Below the pieces are notes generated by a model that saw nothing but the letters and a program-made list of their open reading frames with translations, was not told the origin of the DNA and ran no database searches. From the NCBI GenBank assembly GCA_009923125.1, contig RFUD01000140.1, positions 1 to 6,578 on the forward strand: 6,578 nt of DNA, read 5' to 3'. This document shows positions 1 to 6,355 of the stretch, one piece after another. Position numbers and translations under genes: made by a program. The number at the start of each line of letters is the position of its first letter. Position 1 is the stretch's first letter. The DNA is from Planctomycetia bacterium. GTDB lineage: Bacteria > Planctomycetota > Planctomycetia > Pirellulales > UBA1268.

Positions 1-2
1 CC

Positions 3-2054
3 GAGGCGTGGCGACTCGAGCGCGGCGGCATGGCGGCAGGATCGATCGAGTTTGCGGGCTGGCAGGGGAGGCTTGGTCCGGTCGACCGGTGCGTCTGCTG
101 GCTCGCACGGCCCGACGCCGCCGAGCCGTGGGCGGTCGCCCTCGGCACCGACCGCGGCATCTTCATTCACGAACTCGTCGCCCAGGGGCCGAGCCCGCTG
201 GTGCGCTGGTATCGCGGCCACGAAGACGGCGTGCGGTCGCTGGCCGTCTCGCCCGATATGGGCTGGCTTGCCAGCGGCGGACGCGACGGCATGGTGATGC
301 TCTGGCCGCTGGCGGGCGCGGGCCAGGGCACGCCGCTCTTCGAGCGGTTCGGCCTCGGGCTGCGCGTGGAAAACGGTAAGGCCGTCGTCGCATCGATCGA
401 CGAGGCCGGCCCGCTGGCGGGACGCGACGTCCGGGTGGGAGACGTGATCGAGAAAATCCAGCCCGGCATGCCCCCCGATGCCCCCGAGGTCGCGGTCGGT
501 GATGCCGTGATCAAGGCGCTGGCGGAATGCGGCTGGGACGCGCAATTCGGCTTCTTCACCAGCCGTGCCGGAAAGGCTGCGGAGCCGTTCAACCGCCGAC
601 CCGCCTGGGAGAATGTCGCAGCCCTGCACGTGGCGGCCAACCGCGAATGGGCGTTTTGGTCGCCCCGCGGCTACTACGCGGCGAGCGCCAACGGCGACAC
701 GCTCTTCGGCTGGCTGCAGAACCGGGGCGTCGACAAGCTCCCGCGGTTCTTCCGGGCGGCGCAGTTTCGCCGGCGGCTGGAACGGCCCGACGTGATGTCG
801 CGGCTCCTGGAAGCGGGCAGTGTCGGCGCAGCTCTCAAGCGGGCCGACCGCGACGTGCCGGAGTCGTCGGCCATCGTGCTGCCGAGGCTGATCGCGTCGA
901 CGCCCGACGTCCGGATCACGGCGCCGACGGCGCTGCGCGAGGCGACGGGGCCGGCGCTCAAGGTGGCGGCCCGCGTCGAGATTCCGGAGGGGGTCGAGAT
1001 CGCCGCGGCGCGGGCGTATGCCAGCGGCGTGGTCGCCGCCGGGGAGCCCAGGCTCGTGGTCAGGCCGGCCGCCGCCGGCACGCCGCTCGTGCACGAGTAT
1101 GAGTGGAGCGTGTCCCTGCCCGCGGAGGAAAGGCATCTCGTGCAGGTTTACGTGCGCACCGCCGCGGGCTCGACGGAGGTGGGCGAAGTGATGATCGCGG
1201 CGCCGGGGGCCGCGCCGATGCGGCCCCGCAAGCCGCGGCTCCACGTGCTCGCCGCGGGCGTCGATCGCTTTCTCCACGCCGATCGGCTTGTCGAGTTCAA
1301 GCTCGAGCCGCTTGCCTACGCCGTGAAAGATGCGCAGACGGTTCGCGGCCGGCTCGTCGGCGGGGCCGGCGAACTCTACGAGGCGGCGCGCGGTGAATTG
1401 CTCGCGGACGGCGAGGTGACCCAGGCCGGCTGGTCGTCGGCCCTGGGAACGCTCCGCGATGCCGCCGCCGCCGGCATCCAGCCCGACGACGTGGTGGTCG
1501 TGTTCCTCGCCGGGCACGGCCTCGTCGATGCGCGCGACGGGCGCGGCTATTCGTATCTCTGCCACGACGCCGATCTCGTCGAGTCGGGCGCTGCCTGCGT
1601 GCCCCGTGGCGGCGTCGTCACGTGGAAAGACTTCGAGCCGCTCGCCAACCTTCCCTGCCGCAAGATCGCGATCGTCGATACGTGCCATTCAGGCGCCCTG
1701 GGGCCGGCCTCCCGCGGCACGGCGCTTCGCGAGTTTCAGGAAAACATGATTCTCGTGCTCGCCGCCGCCGCCGACGACGAACAGAGCTTCGAATCCGAGA
1801 CGTGGGGCCACGGCGCGTTCACCCGGGCGCTGCTCGACGTCCTCGCGGCCGGCTCGCCCGCCGCAGCCGACGGCGTCGTGTCGCTCGACGAGGTCATCGA
1901 CCACGTCGTGGCGGCCGTCCCGCGGATGACACGGCAGGGAGACGACGGCCGCGGCAACGCCGGGCCTTCCCGCCAGCACCCCACCGTCTCCCCTGCCGCT
2001 CTGATACCGTATATGTCGATCCCGCTTTCCATCGGGTCGGCCGCCGGACCCTGA
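3..2054 (+). CDS. WD40/PDZ-like/caspase-family (peptidase C14) protein, 5' partial
   Basis: The reading frame is open to the left edge, so the true start probably lies upstream; residue numbers here count from the internal ATG at 30. Residues about 60-94 form the last WD40 blade (RGHEDGVRSLAVSPD ... LASGGRDGMVMLW), with a degenerate blade before it. Residues about 105-180 look PDZ-like (VVASIDEAGPLAGRDVRVGDVI). Residues 207-262 carry the WSPRGYYAAS...GW...FFRAAQFRRRLERPDV signature found between WD40 and caspase domains in bacterial proteins of this type. A beta-rich linker (about 290-392) precedes the caspase-like fold (about 401-625). The likely catalytic dyad is His496 (VFLAGHGL) and Cys552 (IVDTCHSG), so the protease is probably active. 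Family knowledge suggests a cysteine peptidase regulated by its protein-binding repeats; substrate and cleavage specificity are unknown. No transmembrane helix is visible in the part present. It lies 32 bases upstream of a kinase gene on the same strand. Domain assignment is firm; the biological role is inference. Confidence 0.9.
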   Translation, partial: EAWRLERGGMAAGSIEFAGWQGRLGPVDRCVCWLARPDAAEPWAVALGTDRGIFIHELVAQGPSPLVRWYRGHEDGVRSLAVSPDMGWLASGGRDGMVMLWPLAGAGQGTPLFERFGLGLRVENGKAVVASIDEAGPLAGRDVRVGDVIEKIQPGMPPDAPEVAVGDAVIKALAECGWDAQFGFFTSRAGKAAEPFNRRPAWENVAALHVAANREWAFWSPRGYYAASANGDTLFGWLQNRGVDKLPRFFRAAQFRRRLERPDVMSRLLEAGSVGAALKRADRDVPESSAIVLPRLIASTPDVRITAPTALREATGPALKVAARVEIPEGVEIAAARAYASGVVAAGEPRLVVRPAAAGTPLVHEYEWSVSLPAEERHLVQVYVRTAAGSTEVGEVMIAAPGAAPMRPRKPRLHVLAAGVDRFLHADRLVEFKLEPLAYAVKDAQTVRGRLVGGAGELYEAARGELLADGEVTQAGWSSALGTLRDAAAAGIQPDDVVVVFLAGHGLVDARDGRGYSYLCHDADLVESGAACVPRGGVVTWKDFEPLANLPCRKIAIVDTCHSGALGPASRGTALREFQENMILVLAAAADDEQSFESETWGHGAFTRALLDVLAAGSPAAADGVVSLDEVIDHVVAAVPRMTRQGDDGRGNAGPSRQHPTVSPAALIPYMSIPLSIGSAAGP

Positions 2055-2086
2055 TTCCGGGCGGAAACCGGCACCACCATCCGCGC

Positions 2087-3898
2087 ATGGACCGCCACGA
2101 GCCAGACCTCGCCGTCACCCCGACGCAGCCCCCCCCGGCAGGCGACCAGCGGCCGGTGGAGTTCGTCGTGCAGGCGACCGGGCCGGTGCCGCCGGGGGAG
2201 CACGGCGATCGGCCGACGGCGTTTCCCTACCACCCCGGTGACGTGATCCTGCCCGGTTACAGGCTGATGAAGCGACTGGGCCGAGGTGGCTTCGGCGAGG
2301 TGTGGAAGGCGACGGCGCCCGGCGGCATGAACGTGGCGATCAAGGTTCTCGCCAATCTCGACCGCCGCGAGGGAGGGCGTGAGTACCGGGCACTGCAGAC
2401 GATCAAGAACGTCCACCATGCCCACATCGTGCCGCTATTCGGCGTGTGGCTGAAGTCGAGCGACGGCCGTGTGCTCGACGATGCGGAACTCGCCGCTGCC
2501 GAGCAGCGCATCCTCGCGGTGCGGCCGGACCGATCGACAACCGACCGCGGGATCGCGGAGGAGCGTGATGAGTCCACGCACCCGGCAGGCCAAGATCTTG
2601 CCGCGCTGGAGTTGATCGTGGCGATGGGCCTCGGCGACCAGACGCTCCACGACCGGCTGCGTGAGGCCCTCGCAGCGGGCGAGCAGGGCCTTCCGCTGCC
2701 GCAGTTGCTGCAATGGATGCAGGAGGCGGCGCGAGCGCTCGACCACTTCAACAGCGGGTCGCGGCGGTTGACCGACAACGTCGTCGCCATCCAGCACTGC
2801 GACATCAAGCCCCAAAACATCCTCCTCGTGGGGGACGTCGTCCAGGTGTGCGACTTCGGCCTGGCCAGAGTGCAGGGAGAGGTGCGTGCCACGTCGAACA
2901 ACATGGCGAGCCTCGCCTACGCCGCCCCGGAGATGGTGACCAAGCCCTACGATCCGTCTCCTACGACCGACCAGTACTGTCTTGCCGTGACCTACGTCGA
3001 ACTCCGCACGGGGCGGCTTCCATACGCGGAAGTCAACCCCGCAGCGATCATCCGCAGCAAGGTCGATGGCACCCTCGATCTCTCGGCGCTCCCGCCCGCG
3101 GAGGCGATCGTGCTCGGGAGGGCACTTCGCGTCGATCCCGCGAAGCGGTTCCAGTCGTGCACCGAGATGGTCCGGGCTGTGGAGGCTGCCGCCCGACCGC
3201 TGCTCAACGCGGGCTCTGCCGCCCTGGTGTCGGCCGCTCCACCGACCGAACCGCCGCCGAAGGTCGAACCCACGGCCCGCCGGCGCTGGATCGCTGTGGC
3301 GGCCGCCGTGATCGTGGCCTTGGCAGTGGGCGCAGGGGGAATGGTGACGGTGCTCCTCCAAGAGAGCCCGGAGGGTGCGCGGACGCGAGGGCAGGCCCTC
3401 GAGCAGGCCGGCCGCTACGCCGAGGCCGGGAAGGCGTATGCACGGGCGTTCGCCGCCACGCCCGATGATCTCGGCCGGGAGTTGTGGAACCTGCAGGGGA
3501 CGGCGGCTGAGAAGAAACGGTTCGCCGACACCGTCGCCGTCCTCGGGCAGTTGGAGGCGCTCTACGCCGCCCCATCGCCACCGACGGTTCCGGGCATCGG
3601 CAGGTGGGACGTCGTGAATACCCTGGCATGGTATCTGGCGACCGTTCCCGGTGCGGACGACGCGTCGCGGGCCCGGCCGCTCGCGGAGGAGGCTCTGGGG
3701 ATTGCCGGCCGCGACGACGCGCGGCGTGCCAACTCCCTCGACACGCTGGCTGCCGCGTGCGCGCGCGTCGGTGACTGGGATCGGGCGCTCGCCGCCATCG
3801 ACGAGGCGATCGCCGTGACGCCGGTGACCACCGACAGAGAATCGTTCGAGGAACACCGGGCCCATTTCCAGCGGCACGAGCCGTGGTTGGAACGGTGA
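2087..3898 (+). CDS. Membrane-anchored Ser/Thr protein kinase with C-terminal TPR-like region
   Basis: The protein has 603 residues from the ATG at 2087. The frame is open further upstream, but that part is a shadow of the caspase gene and lacks kinase homology. No clear Shine-Dalgarno site precedes this ATG. After a proline-rich N-terminus, the kinase domain (about 58-370) has all key elements: glycine loop GRGGFGEV (65-72), VAIK lysine Lys86, probable helix-C Glu99, catalytic loop HCDIKPQN with Asp239 and Asn244, DFG Asp256, APE at 280-282, and the DQYCLA helix-F Asp295. It should therefore be catalytically competent. The HRD arginine is cysteine (HCD), so it is a non-RD kinase. An insert of about 50 polar residues (about 121-172) separates the N-lobe from the ELIVAMGLGDQTL hinge. 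One transmembrane helix (about 401-424, after RRR) predicts a cytoplasmic kinase and an exported tail with TPR-like helices (about 430-590; AGRYAEAGKAYARAF, VGDWDRALAAIDEAI). Similar kinases are common in planctomycetes. The ligand and substrates are unknown; the upstream protease is a candidate partner by context only. Confidence 0.93.
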   Translation: MDRHEPDLAVTPTQPPPAGDQRPVEFVVQATGPVPPGEHGDRPTAFPYHPGDVILPGYRLMKRLGRGGFGEVWKATAPGGMNVAIKVLANLDRREGGREYRALQTIKNVHHAHIVPLFGVWLKSSDGRVLDDAELAAAEQRILAVRPDRSTTDRGIAEERDESTHPAGQDLAALELIVAMGLGDQTLHDRLREALAAGEQGLPLPQLLQWMQEAARALDHFNSGSRRLTDNVVAIQHCDIKPQNILLVGDVVQVCDFGLARVQGEVRATSNNMASLAYAAPEMVTKPYDPSPTTDQYCLAVTYVELRTGRLPYAEVNPAAIIRSKVDGTLDLSALPPAEAIVLGRALRVDPAKRFQSCTEMVRAVEAAARPLLNAGSAALVSAAPPTEPPPKVEPTARRRWIAVAAAVIVALAVGAGGMVTVLLQESPEGARTRGQALEQAGRYAEAGKAYARAFAATPDDLGRELWNLQGTAAEKKRFADTVAVLGQLEALYAAPSPPTVPGIGRWDVVNTLAWYLATVPGADDASRARPLAEEALGIAGRDDARRANSLDTLAAACARVGDWDRALAAIDEAIAVTPVTTDRESFEEHRAHFQRHEPWLER

Positions 3899-3904
3899 AA
3901 CGCG

Positions 3905-3913
3905 AGGGGAAGG
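3905..3913 (+). promoter_or_regulatory. Ribosome binding site for the gene starting at 3921
   Basis: The purine-rich AGGGGAAGG lies 7 bases before a GTG codon in the 22-base gap after the kinase stop. It supports GTG at 3921 as the start of the next gene; no ATG or GTG precedes it nearby in that frame. Confidence 0.65.
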
Positions 3914-3920
3914 CAACACC

Positions 3921-4679
3921 GTGAGTGCCCGTGCCGTGATCCACGTCGAGCCCCGGATCGCGTGGCAGCGGGAACTCGCGCCGAAGATCGCCGAAGGGCT
4001 GCGTGGAATCGGTGTTCCCTACGCTGTCACGCAGGCACGCGAGCGGTTCGGAAGCGGTCTTCCGATCCTGTTGGGCACCAACTGCTGGCGGGCCGTGGAG
4101 GCGCACGGACCCTTCCTGCTCATCGACCGTTGTAGTTTTGGCGACCCGGCTGCCTGGGTGTCACTCGTGCTTGGTGGGCATGGCCGCCGCGGCGACCATC
4201 GCGTACCGGATGCGCCTGAGGGCTCGCGCTGGGAGCGGTATGGAGTCGCGGTTCATCCCTGGCGGAGGGGAGGCGAGCGGACGGTCCTCTGCGGCCAGAC
4301 CGAGACCTATTCAACGCGCTATGCCACGCTCGGGGCATGGTATTCCGTGGCTGCCCCGCGGTGCACCGATTTCCGTCCCCATCCAGAGGCGATCCGGCAG
4401 CCGGCCGAGTCGTGCGCCGCGGCGCGCCTGACGATCACGCGATCCTGGGAGGGTTGCCGGCTCGCGGTGACGCTCAACTCGAGCATCGCTGTGGCTACGG
4501 TCCTCGCCGGGATCCCGACGGTGACCATGGATGAGGGGGCGATGGCGTGGGACGTCACCGGCCACCATCCAGACGAGGTCGTGACACCCGACCGCACGGC
4601 CTGGCTCCACTGGCTGGCGTGGACGCAATGGACGCACGACGAAATCCGGGAGGGCGTGCCATGGCCGCGGTTTCTCTGA
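3921..4679 (+). CDS. Putative GT-B-like glycan-transfer protein, phage/capsule-type family
   Basis: A 252-residue protein starting with GTG, with a good ribosome binding site. No signal peptide or transmembrane helix is visible, so it is probably cytoplasmic. I do not recognise a named family with certainty. Visible blocks are LLIDRCSFGDPAAWVSL (66-82), HPWRRGGERTVLCGQ (112-126), FRPHP (151-155), TLNSSIAVATVLAGIPTVTMD (184-204) and WLHWLAWTQWTHDEIREG (228-245). An R-x-H-P block followed by a Ser-Ser helix and a G-I-P loop is the pattern of the nucleotide-sugar-binding C-terminal half of GT-B enzymes such as capsule KpsC/KpsS-type and CDP-glycerol transferases. The WLAWTQWTxDEI tail resembles, from memory, uncharacterised phage proteins. 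The inferred role is transfer or processing of a surface sugar polymer. It is short for a full GT-B enzyme (usually over 350 residues), so it may be a reduced form or need a partner. The next gene, a double glycosyltransferase overlapping it by 19 bases, supports a glycan role. Coding status is confident; function is tentative. Confidence 0.75.
   Translation: MSARAVIHVEPRIAWQRELAPKIAEGLRGIGVPYAVTQARERFGSGLPILLGTNCWRAVEAHGPFLLIDRCSFGDPAAWVSLVLGGHGRRGDHRVPDAPEGSRWERYGVAVHPWRRGGERTVLCGQTETYSTRYATLGAWYSVAAPRCTDFRPHPEAIRQPAESCAAARLTITRSWEGCRLAVTLNSSIAVATVLAGIPTVTMDEGAMAWDVTGHHPDEVVTPDRTAWLHWLAWTQWTHDEIREGVPWPRFL
4648..4654 (+). promoter_or_regulatory. Ribosome binding site deciding the start at 4661
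   Basis: GGGAGGG lies inside the end of the preceding gene, 6 bases before the ATG at 4661. It favours this start over the in-frame ATG at 4628, which would give a 52-base overlap and an Arg-rich N-terminal extension without clear homology. Confidence 0.6.
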
Positions 4680-6355
4680 GCCCGCGCCGGGCGGAGCCGC
4701 TCGATATCGTGACGATCTGCAAGGCCGATGCATGGATCGACGATGTCCTGCCGCGGTTCGCCAGCCTCGTCGATGCGCACTGCTCAGGGTTCGTCAGGCG
4801 GCACATCCTCGTGGTCACCGAACCTGCATCGGCACCCGCTGCCGAAGGGCGGACAGTTGGGAAACTCCTCGACAGGGGATGGCATACGGTGATCTGCCGA
4901 CCGCTTGACGATCACCACGCCGGCAGGAGGCTGCTCGCCTTCGACGCACTCCGTGCCGGACTTCTCGGCGAGTTCGGTCTGCGCGAAGCGCTGTACATGG
5001 ATCCCGATACCGACGTGGTCGCTGACCTCTGCGAGGTCCGGCGTATCGCTCCGGATGCCGACCTTCTCTGGGTGGCCAATCCGCTTCCGCTGGACCCGGT
5101 GCTCGGCGATCTGCGGCGATACGGATTCAACCCCGCGGGCCCTCCGGACCAGCCCGTGCTCATGGAGCCCGGATTCATCTACCTGCGGCGCGACCTCCGC
5201 TCCGAGTTCGACGACGTGTGCGGTCGCTACCCCGAGGTGAACGAGTTCGTTCCCGGCTCGACGTACTGGAACATGGTGATGCTCGGGCTTGGGCCGCGTG
5301 CCGTCCGCCTCCCTGACGACTACAACCGCACTTTCTGGGATGTGCGGGCGGCCGTGACGACCGCCAAGTCGGTGCACTTCACGGGTCAGTGGAAACTGCT
5401 GCAGCCACACGTCGAGTATGACCGCCCGGGGCAGCGCATCGTGATCCGTGCGGATCGCAACCGGGCGATTCCCAAGCCCGTGGGGGAGGCTCCCGATGCG
5501 ATCGCCGTGGTCGCCATGTTCCGCGACAACGCGGAGTATCTGCCCCACGCATTCGACCGGTTCGAGGCCTGGGAACGGCGGGGACTGCGGCTCCGCTACC
5601 ACTTCCTCGAAAATGACTCTTCCGACGCGACGGCGATGCTGCTCGCCGGATTCCTCCAAGGCCGGTCGGGCCGGCTCGAATCCCGCAGCCTCGCCATTCC
5701 CTACCTTCGACGGCCCGGCGGTCAGAACTACGGTCGCGTGATGCCGCTCGCCCGGATGCGATCCTTCATCGTCGATGCCGCGATGTCCGACGAGCCCGCG
5801 GGCGAACACGAGTGGACGCTGCTGCTGGACAGCGACATCTTGTTTCCAGAGGACCTGCTCGACCGGGTGTTCGCGGCGCGTGCGCTCGATCCGCGGCCGG
5901 AATCGATCGGCATGCTCACCTGCTACACGCAGCAACTGTGCCGCGCCGACCAGCTTCCCGGAGACGCAGTGCGGTGCCCAACGAGCCCCGCGTTGGCTCT
6001 CGCCGGCCACTATTTCGACACGTTCGCATTTCAGGATGCCCATCATCGGCACCATCATCCGTTCTGCGCCTTCGACCGCTGCCGCCGCTGTCGGGACGGC
6101 GGGCGACCTGACGACCGCCGGATGCTCATTCCCGCGGATCGGCCGATCGTGGATGTCGCCGCTGCATTCGGAGGGCTGGCGCTCGTGCCCACGGAGATTT
6201 TGCGAGATCGTCGTATTCGCTGGACGACGTACGGAAGTGGCTACGATCAGGAACGGGTGCTTTCCGAGCATGTCGTATTCTGCGATCGGCTGCGGACGAT
6301 CACGGGTCGACGGGTCGTCGTGCTCCAGGACGTGGACTGCGTGTACCGCGTCTGA
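4661..6355 (+). CDS. Two-module (GT-A + GT-A) glycosyltransferase
   Basis: The protein has 564 residues from the ATG at 4661. The first module (about 13-255) starts with LDIVTICKADAWIDDVLPRF and carries a GT-A metal-binding DxD motif in LYMDPDTDVV (Asp114/116/118), then MEPGFIYLRRD (168-178) and HFTGQWKLLQPH (239-250), a layout like GT8-type or related nucleotide-sugar transferases. The second module (about 278-560) begins AIAVVAMFRDNAEYLP, has HFLENDSSDATAMLL (314-328) and a second DxD in LLLDSDILFPEDLL (387-400). The 'ENDSSD...T' plus 'LDSDILFPEDLL' pattern recalls the CAP59/GT69-type alpha-mannosyltransferases, though this is family recall, not a search. A His/Cys-rich stretch follows (HHRHHHPFCAFDRCRRC, 461-477) and might bind metal. 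No membrane segment or signal is visible, so it is probably cytoplasmic, making two successive transfers on one acceptor. Donor and acceptor are unknown. It overlaps the preceding gene by 19 bases, suggesting translational coupling, and overlaps the convergent folP by 56 bases. Confidence 0.85.
   Translation: MAAVSLSPRRAEPLDIVTICKADAWIDDVLPRFASLVDAHCSGFVRRHILVVTEPASAPAAEGRTVGKLLDRGWHTVICRPLDDHHAGRRLLAFDALRAGLLGEFGLREALYMDPDTDVVADLCEVRRIAPDADLLWVANPLPLDPVLGDLRRYGFNPAGPPDQPVLMEPGFIYLRRDLRSEFDDVCGRYPEVNEFVPGSTYWNMVMLGLGPRAVRLPDDYNRTFWDVRAAVTTAKSVHFTGQWKLLQPHVEYDRPGQRIVIRADRNRAIPKPVGEAPDAIAVVAMFRDNAEYLPHAFDRFEAWERRGLRLRYHFLENDSSDATAMLLAGFLQGRSGRLESRSLAIPYLRRPGGQNYGRVMPLARMRSFIVDAAMSDEPAGEHEWTLLLDSDILFPEDLLDRVFAARALDPRPESIGMLTCYTQQLCRADQLPGDAVRCPTSPALALAGHYFDTFAFQDAHHRHHHPFCAFDRCRRCRDGGRPDDRRMLIPADRPIVDVAAAFGGLALVPTEILRDRRIRWTTYGSGYDQERVLSEHVVFCDRLRTITGRRVVVLQDVDCVYRV

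Noticed and set aside
8..379. Overlapping + strand frame at the left edge
   Set aside because: Arg-rich product without any domain, in a different frame from clear WD40 and PDZ-like sequence.
2003..2014. AT-richer patch GATACCGTATAT as a possible -10 promoter element for the kinase
   Set aside because: It lies within the coding end of the caspase gene, has no convincing -35 partner, and planctomycete promoter consensus is not secure enough to call it by eye.
1622..2086. N-terminal extension of the kinase reading frame
   Set aside because: The translation here is Arg-rich noise overlapping the caspase catalytic region in another frame; the proline-rich N-terminus from the ATG at 2087 is a more sensible start.
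2435..3919. Long - strand open frame (494 codons) opposite the kinase
   Set aside because: It lies exactly opposite a gene with complete kinase motifs, is Arg/Gly/His-rich with no recognisable domain, and such antisense frames arise routinely in GC-rich DNA with G/C third positions.
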